A DNA stretch of 64,000 bases from Diadophis punctatus similis (GCA_023053685.1 JALIGW010000001.1:70337740-70401739); one strand, 5' to 3'. Counted from the stretch's first letter, positions 23,386 through 37,905 are shown. Numbers and translations are program-made. Notes: a model not told the origin generated them from the letters alone.

Positions 23386-24370
23386 TTATTAGAGTTGGAA
23401 GGGACCTTGTAGGTCATCTAGTCCAACTCCCTGTTCAAGCAGGAGTTCCTACACCATTTGAGACAGATGGCAGTCCAGTCTCTCCTTGAATGTCGCAAGT
23501 GTTGGGGCTCTCACAACCTCTGCTGGCAAGCTGTTCCACTGGTTAATCGTTCTCACCATCAGAAAGTTTCTCCTCACTTCCAGGTTGAATCTCTCCTTGG
23601 TCAGCTTCCATCCATTATTCCTTGTTTGGCTTTCTGGTGCCATAGAGAACAGCCTGACCCCCCCCCCTCTCTGTGGCATCCCCTCAAGTATTGGAACACT
23701 GCTATCATGTCACCCCTGGTCCTTCTCTTCGCTAGACTGGCCAAGCTCAGTTCCTGCAACCGCTCTTCATATGTTTTATTTTCCAGACCCTTTATCATCC
23801 TGGTTGCTCTCTTCTGCACTTTCTCTAGAGTTTCAATGTCTTTTTTGTAGTGTGGTGATGCAGTATTCTAGGTGTGGTCTGACCAAGGCTTTATAGAGTG
23901 GTACCAGTACCTCTCTGGTCCTTGATTGTATCCCTCTATTTATGCAGCTCAGGACGGCCTTTTTGGCTGCTGCTGCACACTGCTGGCTCATATTTAGTTG
24001 GCTGTCTACCAGGACTCCGAGATCCCTCTCGCAATCGCTGCTATTGAGTGTGGTTTCGCCCAGTTTGTATGTGTATTTTTGATTCTTCTTGCCTAGGTGC
24101 AGAATTTTACTTTTCTGTTTTAAATTTCATTTTATTGGTTTGGGCCCAGTGTTCAAGTCTGTCGAGGTCCCTCTGGATTTTGAGTCTGTCCTCTGGGATG
24201 TTTGCTACTCCCGCCAGCTTGGTGTCATTTGCAAATTTGGTTAGTTCTCCTGCTATTCCCTCATCTAGGTCATTTATAAAGATATTGAAGAGTACTGGGC
24301 CTAGGACGGAACCTTGTGGTACCCCACTGCTTACTTCTCTCCATGTGGACTTAGAGCCATTGAGGACTAC
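23386..24370 (-). mobile_element. CR1 LINE 3' half (about 1 kb)
   Basis: The minus strand encodes [36 protein letters not shown], then, after a shift at a C9 run (23659-23668), [20 protein letters not shown] and the CR1 terminus (ccaactctaataataaa, read in reverse). Upstream, toward 24370, are reverse-transcriptase remnants. Several frameshifts are present. Confidence 0.9.
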
Positions 24371-25660
24371 TCACATAGTACATATTGTAGTATGGTCTCT
24401 GCATGCCATTCAAAAGCTGGTGCCCAGTAGAAATTGTGCACCCTGTGTCTATGGCATCTTTTCCACCCTCCAAATATACTGGGATGCAACTTGCAAAGTT
24501 CCCAACCAACATACGTGCAACTCTATTGACAAAAACATCCATGACACATTATCATTCTAATTACATCAGCCAGGATTTTAGATACAGTGATTTTTAAAAC
24601 ATTTGTTCCTTTTCCTGTCATTCATCCATTTCCTATTTCCAAGTACCGGTATTTATTTGTTCCCATGAAGAAACTGAATTTGATTTTATGATGGTCATTG
24701 GGTCACTGCTAATCCCAAATGAGAAATAAAATATAGTAATCCCACATTCAATCAGCAAGATACTCTTAATTATTTTAAATAGCCCTATGGAGACTTAAAG
24801 GTTGTACTTTACAGCACAGAGAAATGTAATTTAAAATGTTTTAGCTTTTATCAAATGTGAAAAAGAAGGAATATCAAATGGCATCATAGAATAGGGTTCT
24901 GTCCACATCAGAGATACACATGAATGGTGAGAAACTATTTCCTTTGATGTCAATAACTGGCAGAAGACGACTCACATAACTTCCACTATCAATTATCCAA
25001 GCCCACAGAGGGAACACTTTGTGGGATCAGAATCCCGACACTATTCTGTCACATACCTCTCCACTTCCTCTGCCATCCAGGGCAAGAGAGGCAAGGGGAT
25101 AGACTCACCCCACCTTCTCCCCACCACTACTGTAGACATAGGGTGGGATGTGGAAATGATATCAACTCTCAAGTGATAGGAGCCATTTACCCCTCTTCTC
25201 TCCCTGTTCCTTCTCTTGCCCACTTTGGCATGAGAGAAAGAGGGAAAGCAAGTGTTTTCCATACCAGTTCTCCTAGCATCAAACAGATCTGCTTCTGCCA
25301 ACTTAGTGGCTGCTGAAGAGATGCTCCCCATCATCACTGCTTCTCTTCCAAAAAGAGAAGGGAACTGGAAGGACCTCAGATTTGGCTGGAACTCCCTGAG
25401 AAGCTGCTCACGGCTTCCTTGCTGAGCTGCTGGCTGCAGACACTACCCCCATGGCTTGAGTATACAGTGCAGTGCCCTGGATGCATTCCTCTATGCTTCT
25501 TTCTTATCAATAGATGAATGCTATGTTATATAATATTTATCTATGTGTTTGAGAGTTAATACCCCCTTGAGGGAATTCAACCAATATTATGGAATGTTTA
25601 AACTTTCTTCAGAGTTTTCACTAACAGAAATTTGACAAATAGTATTAAGTTCCATGAAAG
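24371..25660. other. Intergenic, nothing recognised
   Basis: No repeat ends or coding features recognised. Confidence 0.4.
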
Positions 25661-25744
25661 AATAAGAATAGAATAGAATAGAATAGAATAGAATAGAATA
25701 GAATAGAATAGAATAGAATAGAATAGAATAGAATAGAATAGAAT
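25661..25744. repeat. (AATAG)n microsatellite
   Basis: About 16 near-perfect pentanucleotide units, directly joined to the end of the adjacent CR1-L3 LINE. Confidence 0.95.
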
Positions 25745-26040
25745 TCTTTATTGGCTGAGTGTGATTGGACACACAAGGAATTTGTCTTTGGTGTATATGC
25801 TCTCAGTGTACATAGAAAGACAAGATACATTCATCAAGAATCATAAAGTACAACACTTAATGATTGTCATAGGGTACAAATAAGCAATCAGGAAACAATA
25901 TTAATATAAATCATAAGGATACAAGCAACAAGTTACAGTCATACAGTCATAAGTGGGAGGAGATGGGTAATAGGAACAATGAGAAGACTAATAGTAATAA
26001 AAGCTCATTGAGGCCCAAGAGACCAAAGAAGCTATCAACT
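25745..26040 (-). mobile_element. Snake1-type CR1-L3 LINE end
   Basis: tctttattggctgagtgtg, ttggacacacaaggaatttg, gctctcagtgtacat and gtcatacagtcataagtgg match the 3' region of the Snake1 CR1-like LINE as I remember it. That LINE is known in advanced snakes to carry ATAGA-type microsatellites at its 3' end. This is the main sequence clue that the host is a snake. Confidence 0.75.
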
Positions 26041-27351
26041 ATTGCTGATAATATAAGAAAAAGAAAATGGAGTCAGGGTGCCAGGCAGAATAGCTGATTA
26101 TTGGTTGATATGCTGAATGATAAGAGATACTGGCAAAGAAAGAAAAACTTTCTAAGTATGTCAAAAGTGCCTTCATTATTTTTAACATTAGCTGATTTAA
26201 TATCATACGCTGTGTCATTTGCTCTATCCTTTTCTCTTTAATTATGTATGTATGCGATCATATACAATCCTTATTATATCAAATAACTTACTGTAACTAT
26301 GTCTTTACAGTTTGTTAACTTTTGGAAGATATTTATTTGCAAGTTTGTACGTGTGCATCTTTGTGAAAGTTTAAAAAAAGAATAGAGCGACCTCTGGAAT
26401 AAGGCCCCTAGATTCCCAGATAAATATTAAAGGATATCAACCAAAAACCATGATGTTTGAAACCTTTGAAGATATCTTCAAGATAAACACAATTAAATCA
26501 GGTGAATATATTTAAATGGAAAACACTCCCCTCAAATGAACACACAAAGAATGAACAGAGACATCACAACATAGCTGAAAGTCAACAAATTCCTTTTATT
26601 GGAACAATGGGAAAAGTTGTGCTCAGGTGAGGACATCTGCTTTTAGTTCCAGAAACTCTTTTCAATAGCGGAAGCACCTGTACTCTCCCCAGTTCAAATA
26701 TCAAGTTTTAACATAAAACGAGGTTTGAGTTTGCTTATTAACCATTCTTTAATGAAGCCTGAACATCAACATTTAATGTTTTGAGAGGTTTGTTCTAAAT
26801 TCAGCACAACTGTAGCATTTCTTTATTTTTACTACATTTGGAACTTCTATTTTTCCTAGTTTCGTTTGAGTTATTTCACTAATTTTAAATTGTTTTCCTG
26901 TTCAGTACTATAATTACATTATCCTATGCAGTATACATTATAATCCTATGCTTTCTTTCTTGAAAATAAGTTACGCTTATTTTTCAGTAAGCATATTCAA
27001 CAGAGCCTATTCTTCAGTAAGTCCATTATTTCAGCCTTAGATTGCAATCTTGCACATTTTTTGCACATTTTTCTAATAATCCTATTAAATTCAATGCAAC
27101 TTTCCTGTGAATTGCCATGAAGATTGCCCAATTAGTATTTTATTTGCAAATTTTGAATTCTACTATTTTCAGTCATCAGATTGACACTTTAAGATATTTA
27201 GGAATGTTTGTCTTTTACAAAATAAACAATATAGTATTTTCATAAATTTCAGTGTAATTATTATTATGCTTGTGCCCAACAGTAAATACAGTAACTATAA
27301 TGAAGTTAATATAAAAACAGTAAATTCAGACAAACAAATTAAACAACATCC
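26041..27351. other. EFCAB2 downstream flank / probable 3' UTR
   Basis: This lies just beyond the EFCAB2 stop codon on the minus strand. It is AT-rich and contains no recognised repeats. A minus-strand AATAAA at about 26821 is a possible polyadenylation signal, but several A/T-rich alternatives exist. Confidence 0.35.
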
Positions 27352-27467
27352 TTAGTTTTCATCCACAACCATCATTGAAATATAGTCCTTGTAGCGAACA
27401 GTATTTGTTTCTGGATCTACTGCTGCTGAAAGCATTTCCTCCATTTCTTCCTGTGTAAAAGGCTCAC
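27352..27467 (-). CDS. EFCAB2: EFCAB2 exon 7 (last coding exon)
   Basis: Acceptor ggctgcag. Encodes [20 protein letters not shown] through the C-terminus MMVVDEN and a TAA stop at 27352-27354. Confidence 0.95.
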
Positions 27468-30400
27468 CTGCAGCCAAAAATAAACACCAATTGGCTGTAG
27501 TGTTTCTTACTACATAAGCCTTCTAAATTATTGGTATTTTAGGGTTTTCAAACTATTTCAAAAGCAGTAAACATAAATCTGAATTTTAGGGAAAAAACTT
27601 TGCTACTGAGAATCCTATACTAAACATTTAAAATGTTTAACATGTAACATATGAGTGACTATGAAAAAATTCCAACCAGCAAGTATTAGATGTTTTAGAA
27701 TGTCTGCAAAAGCATTCTACCAAAATTCTTTCATTGAAAATTGTCTACAAAATACTAGCTATATCATAATATGTTGTAACATGTTCTCACTTGTTTTCTT
27801 TTGCCAAATTGTTAATCATCAAAGTGCTAATTTCCACCCCAACATAATTTATTTTTAAAGTTTCAATGGCATTTCAGATTTGCTGAAAGTTCAGTAATGG
27901 ATAAAAATTGCTTTGTTCTGATTAATCTGGCAAAGGTGGCAATGGGGAGACACTGTAAAGAGTTGATGAGATCCTCTGAAGGAAAGAAATGTAAGGGACA
28001 GCCAGGTCTTGAACCTGTCTAGCTGACAAGTTCAGTGTCTTTAACCACTGAGCCGTTGCGCCCCCTTTACCAGGAGATAGAACAGAAGACAAAGAATTGG
28101 AGAAGTTGAGATCTGAAAATCAAAGCTGAATGATCATGGCATAAAGCAGCAGTGGTGGATCTTGGCTGGCACTTAGAAAATCTACACATTGACAAAATTC
28201 ATCTATCAATTACAAATGGCCACATTGCTTAGATGTGGACATGTACTACATCAATACATTATGACATCCTAGGTCAGAGGTCTTCAAACTTGGCAACTTT
28301 AAGACTTGTGGACTTCAACTCCCAGAATTCTCCAGCCAGCATAGCTGGCTGGAGAATTCTGGGAGTTGAAGTCCACAAGTCTTAAAGTTGTGGGAGTTGA
28401 AGTCCACAAGTCTTAAGGTTCTGGGAGTTGAAGTCCACAAGTCTTAAAGTTGCCAAGTTTGGGGACCCCTGTCCTAGGTACTTGGGAAGAACTTGATGAA
28501 AATAAAGGCCAACACCAACCAAAGAACTGGCAGCTGTGATTTCACATTTTTATGTATATAATATTTTTTCCTTTTTCTTTTTTAATATATTATATTATGT
28601 GCTTGTAATTATTCTTCTAAGCTCAATGATTTTATGCAACTTGAAATGCATTGACATTTATGGTTTTCTTTTTTTATATTCAATTTTTTTTGGGTAAGTC
28701 ACACAAATTTGAATCAATGTGGAACTTACTGAATATGCCTCTGGATTGAAAATGGAAAGACATTAGCACTATTTTATGAGGTTGGATTTTATTCTTCAGA
28801 TGGGGATGGGCATACTTTTTTGTGACCAGGAGCAATATACATTTGTAGAATTCCAGGTACTTCCACAAGATTGTGGACAGTATCATATTCAACCTCCAGG
28901 TTGCCTTTCTTCCATTCTAAGGCCTATGGTTGCTAAGCATATCTTCATACAGGTAGTCCTCATCTTATGACTGGTGGCTTAGCAAGTGTTTGATGTTCCA
29001 AACCACCTGAAAAAGGGGATTTATCACCTGGTTCGAGGTTCTAACAGGCCCCCTTCAGGGTTACACGACAGAACTTCAGGCACTCAGCAACACAGCCGCA
29101 GTTAAGCTGTTGGCAGCAACTGTGTTTTACGACAGTTTTGCTGAAAACGGCACTTTCTGTTTTCAGCAAAACTGCCCATGGCGAACCCTTGGTTTGCTTA
29201 ATAACTGCAGATTTGCTTAACAACTATGGTGACCGTTGTTAAGCAAATTTTCCACAAAAACAACTGCCAGAAAAAATGTCATACAATTGGTTTGATAGCC
29301 ATTACGACATATAACTGTGATGGGCAGGTTCCATTAGAGTTGTAGGTTGAGGACTGCCTGTATTCTGTGTCATACAGATACACTCAAATTCACATGCAGA
29401 GTAGAACTATTTTTTCCTAAGCAAATAAAATTCGTTTTAGTAAATATTTTGCTAATGTTTTACCTTCTTCAGTCATATACTTTACCAAATCATCTTTAGT
29501 AAGATGTCCAGATTTATTCTGATCCAAAACCTATAAAATGGAACACTGAATGTAAATGTTATTCTTATTGCCTTGAAGTTTAAGAAATGTTCCCATATAT
29601 GGAATGATACAAACCTCAAAAGCACGTAAAAGAACATCTTCTGGAATCGGTCGGTATCTGAAATAATGCAATTAATAAAATAGTTATTGATAATATGTGT
29701 ATCTAAGATTTGACTGTTACTTTGAAACAGCCTTCCAACTCTTTTTACCATAAATTTTAAAGCTTAAAACTTTAAAAAGTTGTCACATTTGTTTGTGGAA
29801 TCAGTTTTACTTATTTGATTTCTATCCTGCTGCAATCTACCGGTAGATCAATGCTTGACAGTTTACCTACCGTATTTTTCGGAGTATAAGATGCAACTTT
29901 TTACCCCCCAAAAGAGGGCCAAAAACTGGGTGCATCTTATACTCCGGATGTTGCATGGCAAAGCCGCTGCCGCCGCTGCTGTCCACCACTGCTGCCTGCT
30001 GCTGCCGCTCACCGCCGATGCCCGCCGTCGATGCTCGCCGCCGCTGATGCCCGCCGCTCGCTGCCGCCGCTCGCTGCTGCTCCCTGCCGCCGCCCGCTGC
30101 CGCCGATGCCCACCGCCCCCCTGCCGCCAATGCCCGCTGCCGCCCACCGCCGATGCCCGCCGCTCACCGCTGATGCCCGCCATCGCCGCTCGCCGCTGCC
30201 GATGCCCGCCGCCTGCTGCCGCCGCTCGCTGCCACTCCCTGCCGCTGCCCACTGCCCCCCACCCCCGCTGCCCGCTGCCCCCCGCCACCGATGCCCGCCA
30301 CCGCTGCTCGCCGGCGATGCCCGCCATCGCCGCTCGCCGCCATCGATGCCCGCCGCTGCCCGCTGTCACTGATGCCTACCGCTTGCTGCCCACCGTCGCT

Positions 30401-33400
30401 GATGCCCGCTGCCCGCTGCCGCCGCTCACTGCTGCTCCCTGCCGCCGCCCGCTGCCGCCGATGCCCACCGCCCCCCTGCCGCCAATGCCCGCTGCCGCCC
30501 ACCGCCGATGCCCGCCGCTCACCGCTGATGCCCGCCATCGCCGCTCGCCGCTGCCGATGCCCGCCGCCTGCTGCCGCCGCTCGCTGCCACTCCCTGCCGC
30601 TGCCCACTGCCCCCCACCCCCGCTGCCCGCTGCCCCCCGCCACCGATGCCCGCCACCGCTGCTCGCCGGCGATGCCCGCCATCGCCGCTCGCCGCCATCG
30701 ATGCCCGCCTGCTGCCCGCTGTCACTGATGCCTACCGCTTGCTGCCCACCGTCGCTGATGCCCGCTGCCCGCTGCCGCCGCTCACTGCTACTCCCTGCCG
30801 CTGCCCGCTGCCGCCGCTGCCCGCCCCCCCCACCGCCGATGCCCGCCACTCGCCGCCAATGCCCACCGCTCGCAGCCGATGCCCCCCACCACTGCTCACC
30901 GCCAATGCCTGCTGCTCGCTGCTGCTCACCGCCACCGATGCTTGCCGCAGATGCCGCCGGACCAAGGGAAAACCCCTGAGGCAGCTAAGAAGCCGCTGCC
31001 GCCGCTGCTGCCGCTGCTGCCCAAAGCAAGCCCACAGCTTTGAAGACCAACTTCCAAGTCTGAAGACCCCTGAGTTAGGGGTTAGGGGTGCAAGGGTCTT
31101 CTAACTTGTGAAGTTTAAGACTTGTGGACTTCAACTCCCAGAATTCCTCCTCCAGTCATGCTAGCTCAGGAATGACTGGAGGAGGAATTCTGGGAGTTGA
31201 AGTCCACAAGTCTTAAACTTCACAAGTTAGAAGACCCTTGCCACCCCTAACCCAGGGCTCTTCAAACTTGGCAACTTTAAGACTTATGGACTTCAACTCC
31301 CATTCCTGAGCTAGCATGACTGGAGGAGGAATTCTGGGAGTTGAAGTCCACAAGTCTTAAAGCTGTCAAGTTTGAAGTTTGTAAAAAGTATACATAGTTA
31401 TAAAAAGTATACATGGTTGTAAAAAGTATACATGGTTGTAAAAATTATTCTGCTACACTGGTATTTTATTAAATAATATATTGCTACACCATTTGGTTCA
31501 GAATACTTTTTTCCTTGTTTTCCTCCTCTAAAATCTAGGTGCGTCTTATACTCCGGTGCGTCCTATACTCCGAAAAATACGGTAATTGGTAATCTATGTG
31601 AGATTTACCTGAGCAAAGTAAAATATTCACCATAAAAAAAAGAATAAAACAAAAAATAAAAAACTAAAACTAAATAAAACTAAAAACTCTAAATAATCCA
31701 CAATAAGAATTTCAATAAATGCTTACTTTAGAAAATATTGTGAATCTTGTGGTAATCTGACAAGACATTTCTAGAAAAATGAAGAAACTATTTGCCATAT
31801 CTAATACAGCAGGTAACCTCTGCAATAGATGATCTATGACCTCCTGAGGTTATTGCACTATAACTCTCAGTATCTGCATTACTGAGAATATTGGGTGGTA
31901 TTGCTGTTAATGGTTTAGCAATATATGGAGGACCACAGATTTCTCTCCTGACTGAAGGGATTGCCATGTATTTTGAACAAAGCTATAGCCAACTGAACAG
32001 TACTGACACTGTAATAAATCCAAAACCATTTCATGGTTGCCAAAGATATTTTAAATTTGTTTTATCACAGAGAGATTTGTTCTTTAAATTGGATATGTGT
32101 AAAATAAAAATCTCTCATATATGCATAACCAAGTTTCACAAACTGAAATACCTCTTTCTGTTTGTTACCTTCTTTCCATTAACACTCTAGTCATCATAGG
32201 AAGAAATTTTTCCAAACGAATAAACCCAGTTGGTTCTTCTTCTTCTACCTAATTTTTAAAAGAAGCATATCATAAACGATGATGATTTATTGGAAAATGA
32301 ACCAGAAACTAATCTGAAATTACACCATCTGAAATTAGACTATAATATAAGAAATAGAAAAAGAGCAACCTTGTTCTCTATAGGAATGCTAAGAATCATC
32401 CATTAGCTAATATTGAGGAGAGTGATAGCTTCCATGTAACCTGACAGAAAAAAAAGATTTGCCAAATCAGACCTCATCCTTCTTTTTCCTCACCAATCAA
32501 TTAAACATGACTTTTCATCCAGACATTCGATATGTAAAATGTTACACATGTATGCAAAGAACATATATTTCTAGCTACACAGACATGATCATGACATGAT
32601 GAGTTTTGTTCCATATAACATCAACCTTGTGAACTCTCAAGTTTCCTCTTTCCACTATTTATTCAAAATGGACAGTGATTAATTTATGTATGTATGTATG
32701 TATGTATGTATGTATGTATGTATGTATGTATGTATGTATGTATGTATGTTACAGGTATATATTTATGTATGTATATAGCATGTGTACATGTGTCTTACGT
32801 ATGTGTTTGGGTAGATATACACTTTTTCTTGAGAGCAGGCAACAGAATTTCATTTTTAATGTGGACCAGTGTGCTCACAGTAAAAAAATGATAATTAAAA
32901 AAAGTTATCTGTTATCTATCTCAGTGTTTCCCAACCTTGGCAACTTGAAGATATCTGGACTTCAACTCCCAGAATTCCCCAGCCAGCATTTGCTGACTGG
33001 GGAATTATGGGAGTTGAAGTCCAGATATCTTCAAGTTGCCAAGGTTGGGAAACACTGATCTATCTTATGAGTGCAGCAGGAAGGTTGGTTTATGAAAGCT
33101 TGAGTCAGCTGTTGCACAATCAGAAGTAGCAGAATCCCTGAGGTTATCATTAGAGATCTAAAGTTAACTAAATGTACTCTGATATGTATAATTACAGATT
33201 TGCAACCCCCATCAAAAAAGTTACCCCTAGGCTTCATTATCTCTCTGTATCACTTCTGTTGTTCTACTGCACAAAAGGCACACTACATTACATTTCCCCC
33301 AGCTCTACATTCATTCTTGGCCTCTCCCTTTAAAAACAAAAGTTGCATTAGTTTTTGAAAGGTTGTGAATGGAAATTTAAATACAGAGATTTGCTTTGTT

Positions 33401-36259
33401 GCTATGCAATGAGATAATGGAGGCAGATAAAGTAAAGGTTAAGTCTCATATGGTCTCATAAGGACTTATGATTTGGGAGTGTGATAGGCAATTTGCAAAT
33501 CAGCAGGACTGATGGCCAGCTAAAGGTGGGGAAGAAAGAAAGGAATGTTTTCTAGATGGGTTGAAAGGTATCGTTCTTTCTTTTATCTAGTATAGTTAGT
33601 TTCTTGGTCTGAAAGGGCTGAGAGGTAGAAAAGTAGCCAAACAGCAAAGCTAGCTTCTCCAGATTAAAAATGAGCAGTTTTTTTTTAAAAAAAATGGTTT
33701 TAGGATCTTCTAGTTATCTACTTTATTATTACAGCCATACATGGATAAGAGAAAGAATGTTGTAAGAGTACATTTATGCAACATTGTCCTCTAGTGGTAA
33801 AATTATTTTTATGCAAAATATTTCCCCATTAAAGCAAAGCAAAACACAAACAAAAATACTATGATTTTTAGAGTAACATTTATTAATGAAGTGCTATATA
33901 GGTAGTCCTCGACTTACAACTACAATTGAGCCCAAAATTTAGGTTGCTAAGTGAGAAATTTGTTAAGTGACCGTTGCCCCATTTTATGACTTTTCTTGCC
34001 ACAATTGTTAAGTTAATCACCACAGTTGTTAAATTAGTAACACCATTGTTAAGTGAATCTGGCTTCCCCATTGGCTTGGCTGGTCAGAAGGTCACAAAAG
34101 GTGATCATATGTCCTTGAGACACAGCAACGGTCATAAATATGAACCAGTTACCAAGCATCTGAATTTTGATCACATGATCTTGGGGATGCTGCAAAGGTC
34201 GTAACTGTGAAAAATGCCACATAAGTCACATTTTTCAGACCATTCACTTTGAATGGTCACTAAATGAACTGTTGTAAGTCAAGGACTACCTGTATATGGG
34301 GGACAAATAATTTAATTTAATTTAATTAAATGGATTTGTATGCCGCCCAACTCCCTAGGGACTCTAATGCTGCAATAATTGTAGCTGACACATTTATATG
34401 TAGTTTTGCTTACTGATTGCCTCATTTAGCAACTATTTCAATGTATGATGGTATTTTAAAAAAAACAGCTTTGCAATCACTCCTCACATTTATGACCGTT
34501 GCAGGAACCCCTGGTTACATGAATGCCATTTGCACGCTTCCCAATTTGCTTGTGACAGAGTTAATAGAGAATGCTGAAGTAAAATCATAGGTCATGATCG
34601 TATGATGTTACGATTAATGACCATAGTGACTCGCTTAATGACTGAATAGGAAATGACGTAAGTCTATCACAGTCACATGATTTTCCATTTAACAAATGTG
34701 GTGCTTAGCAATGGAGTTGCTGGTCCCAATTATGGTTGCTAAGTGAGGACTACGTATCTCATAGACTCCGAAAATCTTAGAAGGAGATTCAAGGGAGGTG
34801 GTGTTCTTGTCCATCCTTTCAGGTCATAAAACAAGAAGATTGAAAAAAAGATACAGTACTGAAAATCAATATTTAGTATGCAAACAGGAAATATCTACTT
34901 TCTGAAACCATGAAATATTACGGAATTATAAACCAACTATGCATGATTGGATTATATCTCACAAGGTATGGTAAAATGTGTTTGGTGAAAGCATGGAGAA
35001 TTTGATTGGGAAGGCTTTAAGTAGAATCCTTCAGGGGCAGGAACAAATTTCCTGAAGTATAGATCTCAGATTAAAAACTTGTACAAATTCAGAAAGTGTG
35101 CTGAAAGAGGTCTATTAAAAAACACTGTGAAGAAAAAAAACCTTTTCACAAAGTACATGGCCTTCAGTAACTATACCCTTATGCTCAGAGTAAGAAAAGT
35201 AAACAAGCTCAATTTTAATTGTTAGTACAGAGAAGTACATACAGTACGATCTAATAGATATAACGGAGATCTGGATGGAAAGTTTACCAGATCTGAAAAA
35301 CAACAATTGAAGGATACAGCTTGCTTGAAAGAAACGGAACCAATATTGTAGAGGAGAAACAGTTGTATTGTACATTAAAACTATCAATTCCTGCATAGAT
35401 ATCAAAATGAATGAACATGGCAATGCGTCTGAGTTTTAGAAACAAAAAGCAATCCAAACAGAAGATATGGAAGAAGCTTTCCAAAACCAAATTGCAAATG
35501 TTTCCGAGAGACATGAAATTATAGGAGACTTTTATATCATCTGTTGGGAGACAGACTTTGCCATGAATGATTTTTCCATCATATTTCTGACTTGTCTTGC
35601 AGACAACTTTCTCTTTTAGAGGATGGAAGAGGGTATAAAAGAAGCTATCTTAACTTGATACTAACCAATATTGAAAATTCCAGCACTATAATAAAATAGG
35701 GTGGCCTACATCTGTTTACCTATACCAGGGGTCTGCAACTTTAAACACTTAAAGAGCCATTTGGATCCGTTTCCAGAGGTGGGATTCAGCAAGTTCTGAC
35801 CAGTTCTGGAGAACCGGTAACGGAAATTTTGAGTAGTTCAGAGAACCGGTAAATACCACCTCTAACTAGCCCCGCCCCATCTATTCTCTGCCTCCCGAGT
35901 CCCAGCTGATCGGGAGGAAATGGGGATTTTGCAGTAACCTTCCCCTGGAGTGGGGAGGGAATGGAGATTTTACAGTATCCTTTTCCTGGAGTGGGGTGGG
36001 AATGGAGATTTTACAGTATCCTTCCCCTGCCACGCCCACCAAGCCACACCACGGCCACAGAACCGGTAGTAATTTTTTTTGAATCCCACCACTGCCCGTT
36101 TCCCACAGAAAACAAAACACTGGGAGCCACTAAACCTGGGTGGGCGTGGGCAACTCGATGTCACTCACTCCCATCCAGTCACATGACCCCCCCAGTCACA
36201 CCTACCCAGGTTTTGTGGCTCCCAGAGTTTTCTATGGGAAACAGGTATCTCTGTGTGTG

Positions 36260-36295
<36 letters not shown>

Positions 36296-37710
36296 CCTCC
36301 CTCATCTCTCTTTCTCCCTCTCTCTCTCATCTCTCTCTCCCTCTCCCTCTCTCATTTGTTTCCCGCTCTTTTCCCTCTCTCTCCTTCTCTCCCTCCAGCT
36401 CTCTCATTTCTCTCCCCCTCTCCTCTCTCTCATTTGTTTCTCTCTTTCCTCTCTCTCATTCTCTCCCATCATTTTCTCATTTCTTTCTCTCTTTTTCTCC
36501 CCTTTCATCTCTCTCACCTCTTTCTTGCGAGTGCGCGCACAAGCAGAATACCCTCCTGGGCCGGGATCATGGCGGCGACTCCTCCTCTCGCTGCTGCCAC
36601 TGCGCAGTGAGTTGAGTAGCCGGCTGCGCAGTGCAGGAAAGCCGCGCTGCACAGGAGAGCCACACTGCGTAGGAGAGCTGGAGCTCTTCCCTCCCTGCAT
36701 CCCACGGCGGCTGCTCCTCCCCATTCCCCTCCTTCCTGAGCAGACACAAAGTGGACTACAGCTGGTGCTGAACTGCCCACAAAGGATGCGGAATCACAAA
36801 AAGCAGCCGGTCGCAGGCAGTGTAGAGAAAATGCTAGGGGAACTTCAGCCCCGCAGCTCTGCGGAGAGGCTTGCGCCTTCTTGGGGCAGAAAGCAGATCG
36901 CGTGACTGGGTCAGCAGGGAACTGCAAGAGAGAGGTCAAAGAGCCGCATGAGGCTCTGGGGCCGCTGGTTGCCAACACCCGACCTATATCTTCACTCTTC
37001 AGGCTTAGTACTACACTAGCAGTCCCTCTATTCTATATGAATTTAATATAATTTTAGCCTCTAGCTATTATTATAGGACCTCTAGCTATTATTACAAGAT
37101 AAGCAAGATATTTCATTTGCTCAGTGAAATTCCTCGATATTGCATTTCTAATCCTTATTGATTTAGGAAAATAGATCAGATTTACTCTCAACATCTTTAA
37201 ATAACAGAACTTTAAAATTATGTAACATTACCTCTGCAAGCATATCATGGAGATCCGCCTCATTGGGACAACAGCCTAATGACCTAATGATAGTGCCAAT
37301 CTCTCTGAAAAAGAAGAACATCTATTATTAAATATACAAGTAATGCAAATCTCTAATTCTGATTTATTTTATTCAATTGCTCCCCATCAAGTATGCCTAG
37401 TTCATAAATTCATAACCACTAAAGCAATAGATAGAGGGAATATAGTTGCCATGTCTTTAGTGAATTCCAGATCTTTAGTGAAGTAGGTTGGCTTATAGAT
37501 TTAGTAAAATGTATAACAATTGCATTGTTTTTCAGATATACCAGTACTAACAAAGAAGTGTCAATTATTCTGTCTGCCTCCAAATACAATTAATTCACAG
37601 GACCTGAGCAAAAGAATGTGATGGATCTTTAAGGGCTTAATGACCAAACAAACATCCCAATATATAATAGTGATTATTTATCATTTATTTTCATTTATCA
37701 GCAAAAAATG

Positions 37711-37759
<49 letters not shown>

Positions 37760-37870
37760 TAGTGAAAACATGAATTAATGAATATATAATAGTGAAAGCA
37801 TGAATTAATGAAATAGTTTCATTAATTCATGCTTTCACTATTATATATTCATTAATTCATGTTTTCGCTA

Positions 37871-37905
<35 letters not shown>

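Larger units (their letters stand above)
29870..31582. mobile_element. TA-type MITE (CCGTATTTTTCGG family) with expanded GC-rich core, 1.7 kb
   Basis: Left end ccgtatttttcggagtataag, right end atactccgaaaaatacgg, both flanked by TA (29868-29869, 31583-31584). It lies in EFCAB2 intron 4 on the 3' side of exon 4. The middle is a C/G-rich tandem array plus nested fold-back repeats and a short (tatacatggttgtaaaaag)n array near 31380-31445. Compared with the 483-bp relative at 9017 it is greatly enlarged. Confidence 0.8.
35726..36981. mobile_element. hAT element with CT-rich core and a nested hAT MITE
   Basis: Left end caggggtctgcaactttaaac, right end gctggttgccaacacccg, flanked by acctatac (35718-35725) and acctatat (36982-36989), 7 of 8 with central TA. 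A second hAT MITE sits at 35774-36094. Between 36100 and 36900 there is a (TC)n tract and a GC-rich segment. No transposase is visible. Confidence 0.8.

Noticed and set aside
29855..30979. 374-codon plus-strand frame rich in Pro/Ala/Cys/Arg
   Set aside because: It lies in a GC-rich tandem array inside a MITE; similar long frames exist on the opposite strand, so openness reflects composition.
35961..36905. 314-codon frame with Ser/Leu-rich middle
   Set aside because: It crosses two MITEs and a (TC)n tract; no domain and no splice context.
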